A stretch of 64,000 nucleotides of DNA. Origin: Euryodendron excelsum. Lineage: Eukaryota; Streptophyta; Magnoliopsida; Ericales; Pentaphylacaceae. Below the pieces are notes generated by a model. The model was not told the origin of the DNA. It saw only the letters and a list, made by a program, of their open reading frames with translations, and made no database searches. A program made the translations under genes and the position numbers. This document shows, piece by piece, positions 35,338 to 46,699 of this stretch; the first letter of the stretch is position 1; each line of letters begins with the position of its first letter. Location: the NCBI GenBank assembly GCA_033060915.1, contig CM065378.1:54480001-54544000 (forward strand). The letters are read 5' to 3'.

Positions 35338-35885
35338 TCATAACTTGACTAGACACAAAGCAGTCAATGCGAGTACATTCTTTAGCTCGGTATAATCACA
35401 AGCGAAGTGTCCCAGCTGCTGATAGTTATAGCACTTTTTCTTGGCCTTATCTTTCTTACCACCTCTATTACCTTTCTTTCTATGCTCGGTAAACTTGGTT
35501 CCACTGAACCCAAAATTAGAACGACCATTACCAACACTGGCAATACCATCATCTCTCCTGTGCCTGGACCTAGAAGTCATGTGCAAACTAGTCTCAGCAA
35601 CATAAGCAGTACCACTATTAGTCTTAGCAACCTCTAGGTGCTCAACCTCCAACTCCAGATGGCAAGAGATATCCTCAAAAGTTCTAACACTATGATTATG
35701 TGTCATATTTCGCTTCATGTGTTCCCATGACTGCAGAAGAGAGCGGATGACAAACTGCACCTGTTGCTCATCAATAAGAATATGTCTTGATGCCCTAAAC
35801 TCGCATATCATGGTTGATAGCACATGCAAATGTTGTCTCATGGAGTGGTGAGGCTTCCTCTGATAGGACATCATTACATAAAATT
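35338..35885 (-). pseudogene. gag: Copia gag, truncated at its N-terminus
   Basis: An open reading of 178 codons. The part around residues 20-90 (VLSTMICEFRASRHILIDEQ, VRSLLQSWEHMKRNMTHN with variants) is the usual Copia gag helix region. The knuckle CYNYQQLGHFACD has Tyr in place of the second Cys. The gag N-terminus, leader and 5' LTR are not found; unrelated AT-rich DNA follows at 35886. Confidence 0.75.
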
Positions 35886-37936
35886 TTTCAATCCAAGCAC
35901 TAACTTTATTTCATTTTCTTTTTCCTTTGGTTCCCCTCCTACTTTACGAAGGTAAGAGAGGTTTCCTTTATATTTTCCTAGTTTAAAAAGCACAACCAAA
36001 TGTGTGGATCCCTTCAGCATCCCACCTAGTTCACAACTTATACAAAAACGAGCCGAAAGGTATCAGGGCTTAAGAATCAGATGATAAAACTGGAGATAAT
36101 GATTTTCCAGCTTTGTCTCATGCAGGCCTGACCTACATTGAAGAACAAAAAGAATTGAATATCCATCAGCAAAATGCTATCTCTCAGCAACAACTTCTAC
36201 ACCATGTTGCGGCAATACCAATTCTTCAAGCATCTTGGCTCAACATTCAACTATAAGTTATGGGGGTAGACTGGGCACAGCTTAGGAAGTTGGAAAGAAA
36301 GAAAAGAAAGAAGAGATCCACATCTAGGCAGTGATCACTCACTACAATACCATGGATAATGCTTCAATCCGCCTTGCGCAGCTCAACAAGCATTCGGCAA
36401 ACGGAGTGTGGAAGACACCAGGATGGTTCCCAAACCTACCAAAAGGGTTTGTTATCCAAGAAAGGGATGTTTTTCTAAAACCCTGCCATTTTTTATTTAA
36501 GTTTTCCAATTAAGATCTAAAGCATGAAAACAACATCATCTAAATGAAAAGGTTTCGAAGTTTTGTGTGTATATCATTATCTCATTGCTTTCCATGAATG
36601 ATGTTTTCCTGTAGGAATTCCCCTTGAAATGTTTTATCTCGACTTGGAGGATGAGATAGCATAACTACCATATTCAGTAGAAGTAACCACTAACTCCAAA
36701 AAGAAGGAAGAGAGAAATAGGAAGTGCAGAGAGAAGGGAAATACAGAGGGGTGCAAGATGAGGACCGATCATATAGCTTGTTAGAATCCAAGGAGCGGCA
36801 GCATCCGAAGGATATCCTAGCAAAGGAGCAAGTAGCTAAACCCTCAAAAAGAAGAAAAGCCATCATTTCATTCTCTCAAATAGAATGCATTCCCTGGGTC
36901 AGCCCACTAGCGCTGCAGGTGATTTTCATTCAGAATACCAAACTAGGAGCCACCTCCCCACACCGGGGTAAGCATGCGAGGAGTGAATCCGCAAACTAAC
37001 ATTTACCATTTTTTTAAGGCGTTGCTACAATTTTGAAAAAAAGTTTTATAGACTAGGTAATTCTACTTGAAATGAAGAAAGGCCACCAGTTCCTCTACTA
37101 TATAGTTAAAAATTACCCTTGCAAAGCCTACTTGAGCCAATCACATTTCCTTCATACAACCGACCTGATGATTACCAGCCACAATGGGTCAAACTAAAGA
37201 GAAGAAAAAATCTTCAAGAGCCTCGAGGGTGGAAATGCTAATTTTTTACCCTTTTCAAAATCTTGGAAACCCTTTTTAATAAGTCTCGTCATTAAATTTT
37301 ATTCTATTAATTAGAATTTTTGTTGAAAATTGAAGTTTTCCTTGTGTACCTTTGCAAACTTCGACGCAACATTTGAAGTTTAATTTTTTTGTTGTAGTAT
37401 ATCATATTGTATTAAATTTGCTCAATCTATCTGAATAACATTTCTTATGTGAATGTATGACAGATGTCTGTTGGATAAAACAGATGTATTCTAGGATATG
37501 TGTGAATGGATCTATGAGGAAAGTTACCCTTCCTACTTTCAAAATCACACTCGCGTTGTGCACTCTTATATATCAAACCTTTACTCTAAAACTTTGACTC
37601 CACCTTATCGAGGTAGTGAACTTGTAGGTAGGTAGAAAGTTTGAAGAGTGGTTTTATTAATTTAATTGGTAGTTAGTTATTAATTCAAAAGTGGAAAGAC
37701 TGAATCATGACCAAATGGAGAAGAAGAATGAATCAAATCCATACAGGAACTACTTCATTATGATTATAATAATCACATAATGGCATACATAGTTTAGTTC
37801 AAATTGTAAGAGAAGTGTCTTTGTTATAATTTCATCTATAACAAAGAGAACACAGTGTCTTGTGGGAGAGAATTATAATGAATCAACACTTCATAGTTAA
37901 TTCTTAATTTATTGTTATTTCAATTTTAGCTAAGAG
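35886..37936. other. Unresolved host DNA with exon-like open segments
   Basis: No family is recognised. A 60-codon open stretch at about 36075-36255 (+) reads DFPALSHAGLTYIEEQKELN and ends in a stop. Short open pieces also lie at 36331-36513 and 36724-36999. Pyrimidine-AG acceptors precede some of them. They may be remains of a gene or chance. Confidence 0.35.
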
Positions 37937-37984
37937 CTATATAAAAGTTACGTCGGAATTTAAAGATTGGAATGGCAGCCAAAT

Positions 37985-38275
37985 GCTTATATTGGAATGC
38001 CCATAATTATAGTGTATACAGTAATATAAATGTAACATAGAATCGCCGTGCACATACACCTGAGTTCCCACCAAGTATCTTCCGCTATTTCCTTCGGTTT
38101 TCTGGCCAAACTCTTTCCACAATCCCTAGCCCTAACAATAGCTTTGGTCATAGCTTGTTTAGCACCTTTGCGATCATTTCCATTGATAGCTTCGACAGCT
38201 TTTGGGACATGATCACTCACAATTCCGCGGAAATGTTCCTTGCACCTTGAATTTTGTCAAGGAGTTAGCACTTCA
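37985..38275 (-). pseudogene. Possible invertase/pectin methylesterase inhibitor fragment
   Basis: The minus strand reads CKEHFRG, IVSDHVPKAVEAINGND, RKGAKQAMTKAIVRARDCGK, with 38 residues between two cysteines. The pattern of alternating short helices ending in a Cys resembles the second half of plant PMEI-type inhibitors, where a disulfide joins two helices. No signal peptide, first cysteine pair or start is found, and the frame degrades after the second Cys. Weak resemblance by eye only. Confidence 0.3.
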
Positions 38276-38570
38276 TATGCAGCTTGAATTGTCTTAATGT
38301 GCAACCAATCTTGGTTACAATTAATTTTGAGATACTCTGCCACGTGTAACTATAATTGTCCTCCCATCACATTTATTTGTGGTTCTTATTTTTATTTGAA
38401 CAAACCCATTCAGATCTTGTATGGTAAAAAAAAGGGGGCATAATTAAATATACAATATATCAAGACAAACACACAAGATGTCAAGACAAACCTTGGCGCT
38501 TGCAATTGAGGAGTTTTAGGGTAGGTTACCTTTTCAACTAATGAGATACTATTATCTGTTTTAGAAAGTA

Positions 38571-38765
38571 GAAAAATAAAATTTATACTTTTATGAGATA
38601 GGCCATAGTTAAAGCTTGACCATATCCAACCGTATATGAAGAATATTCATTTTTTGAAAAAATTTAGTACAATTCTCCCGTTTTCAAATACGTAAAATAA
38701 ACTTCATACTTTTAAAGATAGGTTTTAGTTGAAGCTTGATCATATCAAAAAGCAGATTTATTAAA
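38571..38765. repeat. Imperfect direct repeat, about 120-bp spacing
   Basis: The phrase AAAATAAA-TT-ATACTTTTA-GATAGG-TTAGTT-AAGCTTGA-CATATC occurs at 38571 and 38691 with scattered changes. No gene content is seen in the surrounding 38280-39100. Confidence 0.55.
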
Positions 38766-39104
38766 AGTTTAAAGTAATTTAGAGCAAATCTGACTTGGAT
38801 CCGTCGCAAAAAAATTAATTTTGACACCCCTTTGGCAAGCATGGTCCACAATCATTCACATGTTTGCCGGATACCGTTAATCTTTGAAAAGATGATATAA
38901 AAAAAATTGTAAACCTCTGAAATCCTACTCTGGTGTTTCGCGCGCAACCGAGCCTTGGTCGCCTTTCATTGATTTAGCCTGGAGACCAGTGATTGACGAC
39001 AATGAACCTACAAAACCCTAGTCCATAGCTCGACGATTGGCACCAGTTGCCTTTTACTGATGTAGACCAGAGTCCCGTTTTTCACACCCCATTTCCACCC
39101 TTAG

Positions 39105-39660
39105 TTTATAACTAAAGCCGAAGGCCAGCGACCACATCTGTCAGACTTTGAGTTCCCAAATGGGAGGTCAAATACCTCTAAAGCTACCAAGCCGAAGTGC
39201 ACCGACCGCATCTGGTTAGACTTCAAAGCCTGAAACCGAAGGAAGGTCGGATATCTCCAAGCCATTCTGATGGAGTCCAATAACCACTTCTGGTCAGATT
39301 CTGAAGCCACTCCTCCAAAGCCATTAAATGGTAGTTACGGTGACTGCATCCCGTTAAACATCGAAGCCTTAAACCAAAGGTCTGATGTTGTCTGATAACC
39401 GCATTTGATTGGCCTCCGAAGTCTTAATTTAGAGGACGAATATATGCCACCAATGCCATTAAGCTGGTGCCTTAATGACCCGAACCGGTGGTCGTAAACC
39501 TCTGAAGTCTTGAGCTAAAGTCTTGCAGTTGCATTTGATCGGGCTTGATGTCTTAAACCGAAGCTCGCAAACCCCCAAATCCCTAAACAAGACGATGGAT
39601 ACCTCTGAAGCTATGAGCCAGGGTTCAAATGACCATATCTTATCCAATTTTGATAACTTC
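39105..39660. repeat. Degenerate 70-80 bp tandem repeats
   Basis: Recurring phrases are GACCGCATCTGGTTAGACTT, GAAGCCTTAAACCGAAGG, GATACCTCTGAAGC and CCATTAA-GGTG. About seven worn units follow each other up to the chromovirus-like fragment. Units differ too much for an exact period by eye. Confidence 0.55.
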
Positions 39661-39689
39661 AATTCGGAATTTGATAACAAATCCCTGAG

Positions 39690-40590
39690 TTAACATTTCA
39701 TCTTATTGGACCTTAAGTTCTTTCAGCTCTACTGCTACCATACGCTAACATGCCATAGATACAGTCCCAGAATAATATTCTATAGAGAATTCGATCTCCC
39801 TATCAAGCGGTAGACTTGGAAATGCCTTAGGGAAAACTTCTGGAAAATCATTGACTATAGGTAGGGGTTCTACTATTGCCTCTCCTTCCTCTTCTATGGC
39901 AATGTGTTCGACAAAACGCAAGTGGTTGTTCATTTCTAATTGTCTCCCCTTACCATCTAGCACCGTGTATGGCAATGTTATCCCCTTGTCTCCAATGAAT
40001 TTAACCATAACTTCATTTAGATGCTACAAAGTCACCATTTTACGGTAACAGTCCATCACCGCAAAACATTTGGTTAACCAGTCCATTCCCAATATTATGC
40101 CAAAGCCTTATACTTCTAACACTACCAAATCAACGTCAAATTCATAGTCAACAACCCTAATAACGCACAATCAACAAACTAATTATGTGCCAACTCTCCT
40201 GCTCATTAATGTGTTACCAAGAGTTTAGGTTGCAACTAAACTATTTGTGCAGGTATTTGAGATAAATGAATATATAGCTCCCGAATCAAATAATTCTCTA
40301 TTCCATAAATTATAAATAAGGAGAGTACCTTCGACTACAACATTCAAAGTCTCCCTTCCTCTGTTAGACTATTTCTAGTCTAGTTCCCTCTTGCTTGACT
40401 TGGCGGTGGTAGATGTTGCTAGTTTGGAGGTGGTAGTGGTAGGTTTTGTTGACTTTATGCGGGACCCACATAGAGTACGTTGCTTACTAACCCGTCGTAC
40501 TTACATAGCGCAAACCCTCATGCCCACCTATCACTTAGTGCAGAACTCTGCAGTACTAAAGTATAAAAAAATAAAGTTGCGCCTTGGTTA
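39690..40590 (-). pseudogene. pol: Chromovirus-like Ty3/gypsy fragment: gag end, protease, start of RT
   Basis: The minus strand shows the protease active site LFDSGAIYSFIS (about 40265-40300), ILGMDWLTKCFAVMDCYRK (about 40040-40100), then the open block 39745-40008 with NDFPEVFPKAFPSLPLDREI and VELKELKVQ just after. This is the protease-to-RT stretch of Tekay/Del-type chromoviruses, which reach DFPDVFP before the RT fingers. Stops occur in the protease. It is truncated at about 39690, before the RT catalytic region. Proline-rich sequence upstream (40340-40590) is a plausible gag end. Confidence 0.75.
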
Positions 40591-40642
40591 ACAGCAATTG
40601 CTTTTGATGCAATAGTAAGCGTTTGATCCTAAACCAGGATAT

Positions 40643-42263
40643 TGATAACTCTAAGTTTATTCAAATGAAATTTTATATATGATTTTAATAATAACTTACT
40701 TGATTTATAAATATTTTCTTAATTAAATATATTTAATACTTTTAATTCTTGGTCTAGTTAGTGTAATAAAGTTTTACAGAATTATAAAACACTTGGAAGA
40801 GTGATTAAGACTTGGAAAGTTATATCTAAATCTTTGATAATCATGTTTTAAGAAAACTTGATTCAAGGAAAAAAATTAGAGAACATAATTTTTTTCTAAG
40901 GTTGAAAATTCAATAAAACTATATCTTATGATACAGCCTTAGTTGTTTGCCCATATCTTTTGATCCAGAAGTTCAAATGATTTGATTCTTGAAGTTATGA
41001 AAAGATAACATTCACATATATATATATATATATATATATTTGATATGTTATATGAATTTTTCAATTCAAATGTTATCGGGTGAAACAAAAGGTGAAAGAA
41101 AACTTAGTGCTGCAGAAATTCCAAGATGACAGCTAGAGAGACAGCTTGAATATTTCACTTATATCTTTTGACTCAGATCTTCAAATGCTTTGATTCTTAA
41201 AGATCTGGAAACATAACGTCCATATCTACATTTCATATCGTATATAGATTTTCAAAATCGAACGTTTTTTATATGAAAAAGCTTAAGCAAGTTGACATAG
41301 CGGTGCAGAAATTCAAATAGGCCAGCTAGGAGATAGCTCAAATAATTTGATCATATCTTTTGATTTGACAATTGGATCGACCTGATTCTTATGTTTCTGA
41401 AAATTTGACTTCCATGTCTACAATTGTTCTCTTATAGCCATTTTTAAAGTAAGGTGGAAGTGAAGGCATCTGATTTGAAATTCAAAACATATCTGGCAAC
41501 AAGTAACTCAACAGGAAAAAATGTCTTCAATGCTCTCCAACGGCTATAAACTCATTTAAAGCTATAACTCATCCTCCTGTCTTTATCTATAAATAGAGAT
41601 ACACTTGAGAAACAAAAGGGAATAAGAATAACAAGAGTTTGTAATGTTTTAAGAGCTTAATTGTCTATCTTGTAATGTTTTGAGAGTTTTATTGGCATAT
41701 CTATTATGTGAGAAAATTTATTTATATGCAAGAGTGGTTGTGCTCTTCTTCTTTCTTCTTGTAATGAAGAGACTAGCTAGGGAAAATAGCTAGGGATTGA
41801 GTGTGACTAGCATCTATATAAAAACTTCTTGAAGTGAGGGATCACTTGGTTAGGTTTAACTAGCACCTATGTAAAAACTAGTTGAAAGGGTGTGACTAGC
41901 ATCTAGAAAAAAAAAAAAAAAAATAGTTGTAAAGGAGGACTAGCACCTAGGTTAAAGGGCTAGTGGCTATATATACGGTTTGGATATAGTGGAAAAAAAA
42001 TCTCAAAGAAAAAGCCTTGGAGAGTAGACGTAGACTTTGGAGTTGAAGTCTAACCATGATAAATCTTTATATCGTATTCTCTTATCTCTGTCTCCTTTAC
42101 ATTATAGTTTGAATTGCTTGCGTATATTTACAACATATTATTGGTTGATTAATATTTGTTTGAATATTTAGTTACAATTTTTAAATCTAAAATTATTTGT
42201 TGAATTATTATTTAAACCCAATTCAACCCCCTCCCCCCTCTTGGGTTGCCACCTAGGCTAACA
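40643..42263 (+). repeat. 5' LTR of the gag-only Copia element
   Basis: It begins TGATAACTCTAAGTTTATTC (TGTTAGCCC in the other LTR) and ends CACCTAGGCTAACA. A TATA box (TATAAATA, 41588-41595) and a (TA)n tract (41016-41039) lie inside. U3 holds about three imperfect repeats near 210 bp with ATATCTTTTGATCCAGAAGT-type phrases. Confidence 0.85.
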
Positions 42264-42265
42264 AT

Positions 42266-42280
42266 TGGTAGCAGAGCCTG
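42266..42280 (+). other. Primer binding site (initiator tRNA-Met type)
   Basis: TGGTAGCAGAGCCTG, two bases after the LTR end. The usual Copia site is TGGTATCAGAGC; one base differs. Confidence 0.82.
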
Positions 42281-42317
42281 GGCTCTTATAGTGGACTTGA
42301 CCGTCTTAGAATAAATT

Positions 42318-43404
42318 ATAGCAACCATTTTTTATACTTCCCTTACTAAAGGTCAATCAACCAATAGACCATCATTGTTTAGTGGTACAAATTATAATTG
42401 TTGGCAAGCTAGAATGAGAATATATATTCAAGCTACTGATTATGAGCTATGGAAAGTTATTGTTAGTGGTCCTATTATACTAACTAAGATTATAGAAGGG
42501 AAAAATGTGCTTAAAGAAGAAAGTGAATGGAATGATAGTGATATGAAAAGTGTTCAATTAAATGCTAGAGCTATTAATGTTCTTTATTGTGCTCTTGATG
42601 CAAATGAATTTAATCGTATATCTACTTGTGAATTGGCTAAAGATATTTGGGATAAATTAGAAATCACACCTAATGGGATTAAGTCCAAGAATCTAAGATT
42701 AGTATGCTTATTTATAAATATGAATTGTTTAAAATGGATAATAATGAGTCAATTTCTGACATGTTTACTAGATTCACTAGTATTATAAATGTTTTAAAAT
42801 CTCTTGGAAAATCTTATACTAATGTTGAATTGGTAAGAAAGATTCTTAGGTGTCTACCAAAGAATTGGAAGCCAAAAATTACCACCATGTAAGAAGCCAA
42901 AGACCTTACAAAACTTACCATGGATGAGCTCTTGGGTTCACTCATAACTCATGAACTTACCATGAATGGTGATGAAGATAAATGAAAAATAAAGAAAGAT
43001 CTTGCTTTGAAATCATCTATTAAAAATGATGATATTTATGATAATGAAGAAAGTAGCAATGAAGATATGGAACTTACTATGATTATAAAAAATTTCAAAA
43101 GATTTCTAAGAAAGAAAAAAAAAAACAAAGTGAGAAAATGTCCTCAAAGAAAGATGTCATTGTCTGCTATGAATGTAAAAAACACAATCACATGAAATAC
43201 GAGTGTCCAATGTTCAAGAAGATAAAAAAGAAGACCATGAAGAAAAATGTGATGATATCTTGGAGTGATAGTGAAGAAAGAAACTCCAATGAAAATGAGA
43301 GTGATAATAAAGTTACCAACCTATGTTTAATGGTAAAAGAAAAAGATGAGGTATGTTACTCTATTAATGTATGTGTATGTGTGTATTTACTTTTTGTTAT
43401 TTAA
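42318..43404 (+). pseudogene. gag: Copia gag of the gag-only element
   Basis: The reading in gag frame begins at 42318 with ATA where an ATG would give ATIFYTSLTKG, so the start appears lost. Then comes RPSLFSGTNYNCWQARMRIY, the usual N-terminal block, and DIWDKLEIT. A frameshift near 42700 leads to SISDMFTRFTSIINVLKSLG and VRKILRCLPKNWKPKITTM. Two stops follow (about 42891 and 42983). The knuckle CYECKKHNHMKYEC (about 43160-43200) has perfect CX2CX4HX4C spacing, followed by WSDSEERNSNENESDN. Packaging would need proteins from another element. Confidence 0.83.
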
Positions 43405-43908
43405 AAAAATTGTGACATGCTTTGAAATGTTTTGAAAGTTATACGTATAAATTTACTTATACTTGACTTATGATACATACTTGATTACATTTTTTTTCAT
43501 ACATTTCTTAATATTGAAAGGGGAGAAATATAAAATCTTGTGGTTTATAAAGCAGGTTTGGTATTGAATTGAATATGTCTAACATGTATGATATATATTG
43601 AATATATTTTGTGGATGACAAAAGAAAATATATATGTCATTATATTCTATGAAATTTTATCAGTTTTATTCGCGATTATTTTTTTATGATAACAAACTGG
43701 GAGAAATATATTGATTGATATTGAATTCTATAATATATGAGTTTAAAAAAAAACAAACATTGGTTAAGGGGGAGTTTGGATTATAAATCTCTCTATTTTT
43801 TTTTACTTCTCCATTAAAATTGAAATATTTATGTAAACCTTTATTTTATTTGAAGTGATTCTATAAGGTAAATCAATCAAAGGTTGTCATTATCAAAAAG
43901 GGAGAGAT
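43405..43908 (+). other. Non-coding tail of the gag-only element and polypurine tract
   Basis: AT-rich, with several in-frame stops. It ends in CAAAAAGGGAGAGAT (43894-43908) directly before the 3' LTR, a good polypurine tract. The whole pol section expected between gag and this tract is missing. Confidence 0.7.
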
Positions 43909-44510
43909 TGTTAGCCCTAAGTTTATTCAAATGAAATTTTATATATGATTTTCATAATAACTTACTTTGATTTATAAATTTTTTTTTGATTAAATATATA
44001 CAATGCTTTTAATCCTTGGTCTAATTGGTGTAATAAAGTTTTGCAAGATTATGAAGCACTTGAAAGAGTGAGCAATACTTGGAAAGTTATATCTAAATCC
44101 TTGAGAATCATGTTTTAAAGAAACTTGATTCAAGGAAGAAAATTAGAGAACATAATTTTCTTCTAAGGTTGAAAATTTGCTGAAACTATATCCTATGATA
44201 CAGCCTTAGTTTTTTGCCCATATCTTTTGATCCAGAAGTCCAAATGATCTGATTCTTGAAGTTATGAAAAGCTAACGTCCATATATATATTTGATAATTT
44301 ATATAAATTTTTCAATTCAAATTTTATCTGGGTGAAACATAAGGTGAAAGAAGACTTAGTGCTGTAGAAATTCAAATATGGCAACTAAAGAGACAGCCTG
44401 AGTATTTCACTTATATCTTTTGACTCAAATCTTCAAATGCTTTAATTCTTGAGTATCTGGAAACATAATATCTATATTTACATTTCATAACTCATAGAGA
44501 TTTTCAAAAT

Positions 44511-46699
44511 TGTTGATTCAAAGTTGACTCTTGTTGACTCAAGGTTGATTTTCATGTTGATTTTGATGATAACTAAACCTTGTGTTATTTTACTAATGAC
44601 TCTACTCAGTGTACAGATTAGCAAAGTTCATAATATAGACTTAAAGTTTAATCTTAAGTCTAATACATGTCAAAGAGAATGCACAACAAATTCAAGAACT
44701 ATGCAATGAACCAAACAGAGGAGTGATGCCTACCTCTACTTCAAACAAATGTTCTACATTCGAAGAGATTGAAGGTGTTCAAATGAAGCCTCTATCAAGT
44801 ATGTATAGATTCAATGAAGATTGATTTGCACTTAAGATAAACTGAAAACTTCATCGGAATATGCAAAGAGTAGTTGAAGAAGTGTAAAGATCAGTTGAAG
44901 AGGAATTAATTGTTGAAGAGATTGAAAATCCTCAAGAGAAAACTTCATCAAGAATGCAAAGATCAATTCAAGATAATGTGATTGAAATTGCTGAAAAGAA
45001 GACTCACAATGATTGTCTGATTTCTACCTGAAATCCAAGTGAAGAATTCTTCTACAATATAAAGAATCAATGAAGACTAAATGAATAAAGAGATTTCATC
45101 AAGCCTGCAAAAGTCTCACTAAAGTGATCTGTAAAAAAGAAAGAAGAATTGCTAGTAAAGAGAGGAAATTAGAAATGAAGCATTGTGAACCTCTACATAA
45201 TTGAGGAAGCTTGGCATTGAAGAAGATGTTCTACAATGAAAGAAAAAAGCTTTGCAAATGAAGAAGAAAAGATAAACATTGATCGAATGAAGCTTTGACA
45301 GTTTAAGAGTCAAAAGAAGATCAATATACAATGATTGATTCAATCCAAATTGAATGGAAGTTAACTCTGATAAGTTAAAGACGTTTGATTGATCATCATA
45401 CCCCAAAGAAATACTCCTTGAACATCTTATATCAGTGCTAAGATGAGCTAGATCATTAGAAGTTAGAAAGCAGATTTCTAAACAATGAGGGGACTCATGG
45501 AAATGAGGAGTCGCCTCTTGATTACAGAAGCAAAAGGTTTAAAGACCAAATGGACAATGAGGGGACTCATGGAAATGAAGAGTCGCCTCTTGATCACAGG
45601 AGCAAAAGACCTGAAGACAAAATAAATAATGAGTGGACTCATAGAAAATGAAGAGTCGCCTCTTGATCACAGAAGCAAAAAGCCTGGAGACCAAATAGAC
45701 AAAGAGTGAATTCATTGAAATAAAGAGTCGTCTTATGGAGACAGATGCAAAGGCTTGAAGATGACATGATCAATAAACGGACACATGAAGACTAAAAGTC
45801 GCCTCATGACAACAGAAGTAAAAGGCTAAAGATCTAATGAACGAAGAGCGGACTCCTGAAGATAAAGAGTCGTCTCATGACAGCAGAAGCCAAAGATGTG
45901 AAGACAGAATGAACAAGGAGTAGCCTCATTGATATGAAAAAGTAGACTCATAAAGTCAGTGAACAACATCTGGTAAATGCAGAAGCAGAAAGTGTCGACT
46001 CCACAAACCTGGAGCCTACTCCTTGGATATAACAGCTATTTTTCTTAATGTTATAACAGACTGGACGTGCATTAATGATCTCCAAAAACCTCTAACGGAT
46101 GCAATCAATACAGGGGTATAAATACAAACTTCCAGCTACATTTATACAAGGGATTGAAGACAAAAATGAAATCAAGCTGACTGATTTACTGATATACTCT
46201 GAATACTCTTCCTGTCTTCATCTGTAAGCTTTGATTGTAAAATCTACTCTTGCTAGAGAGTGTGTTAGTTACTTGTAAACTTTTATACACTTGTAATTGA
46301 GAGTTTGAGAATTCTCTTGTGAAAGCAAAACTCTTAAAAGTTTGAGCGGAGCTTGGACAAAACCACTTGGGAATTGAAGAACTCGGTGAAGAGTTCTTAT
46401 GTATAGTGAACTGAGCACTTTGTCAATCAGTAGCCCATTTATAATTGGAGGTTACATAATGGAAGAAGACTTCAAGGAGGTCTTGAGGTGAGAACGTAGA
46501 CCACGGTTTGTGGTTGAACCTCGGTAAATCTGTGTGTTCTTTCTTATGCTCTGTTTTCTTTTATTCTTCTGATTATATTGCATTGCATATTGATTGATCA
46601 CTGTTACATTGGTTAGATTAATTTTAATTAATCTTAATTGCTTTTAATCTTCGAAAAACCCAATTCATCCCCCCTCTTAGGTTGCCTTTTGGGCCAACA
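44511..46699 (+). mobile_element. Solo LTR, SIRE-like Copia family (copy 2), nested
   Basis: It starts TGTTGATTCAAAGTTGACTC, with GATTTTGATGATAACTAAAC soon after, and ends CCCCCTCTTAGGTTGCC then GGGCCAACA. The flanks AAAAT and AAAAC form a 5-bp duplication with one change. The intact site is known from the other LTR. TATA box at 46117-46123. No coding sequence. Confidence 0.85.
45484..45960 (+). repeat. 72-bp tandem array in the SIRE-like LTR
   Basis: Landmarks AATGAGGGGACTCATGG at 45484 and 45556 and AATGAGTGGACTCAT at 45628 are 72 bp apart. Later units diverge. Each unit has GAGTCGCCTCTTGATCACAG or similar. The minus-strand copy has GTCGACTC motifs at the equivalent place (19205-19370). 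Confidence 0.85.

Larger units (their letters stand above)
18290..35885 (-). mobile_element. Degenerate Copia element on the minus strand, split by nested LTRs
   Basis: From right to left: gag remnant, integrase, reverse transcriptase, RNase H ending in VTHVRALGLRRW, an untranslated 3' region, and a 3' LTR remnant starting at 26395 (TGTTGGTATATTGGG on the minus strand). A purine-rich GTGCGAGTAGGAGA lies just before it. Solo LTRs interrupt it at 27447-32165, 20148-26220 and 18437-20045. The order gag-IN-RT-RH is the Copia order. The 5' LTR and the N-terminus of gag are missing. The left limit is approximate. Confidence 0.75.

Noticed and set aside
36059..36072. GGTATCAGGGCTTAAG as a primer binding site
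   Set aside because: No LTR end of TG...CA type precedes it and the nearby Copia is on the other strand.
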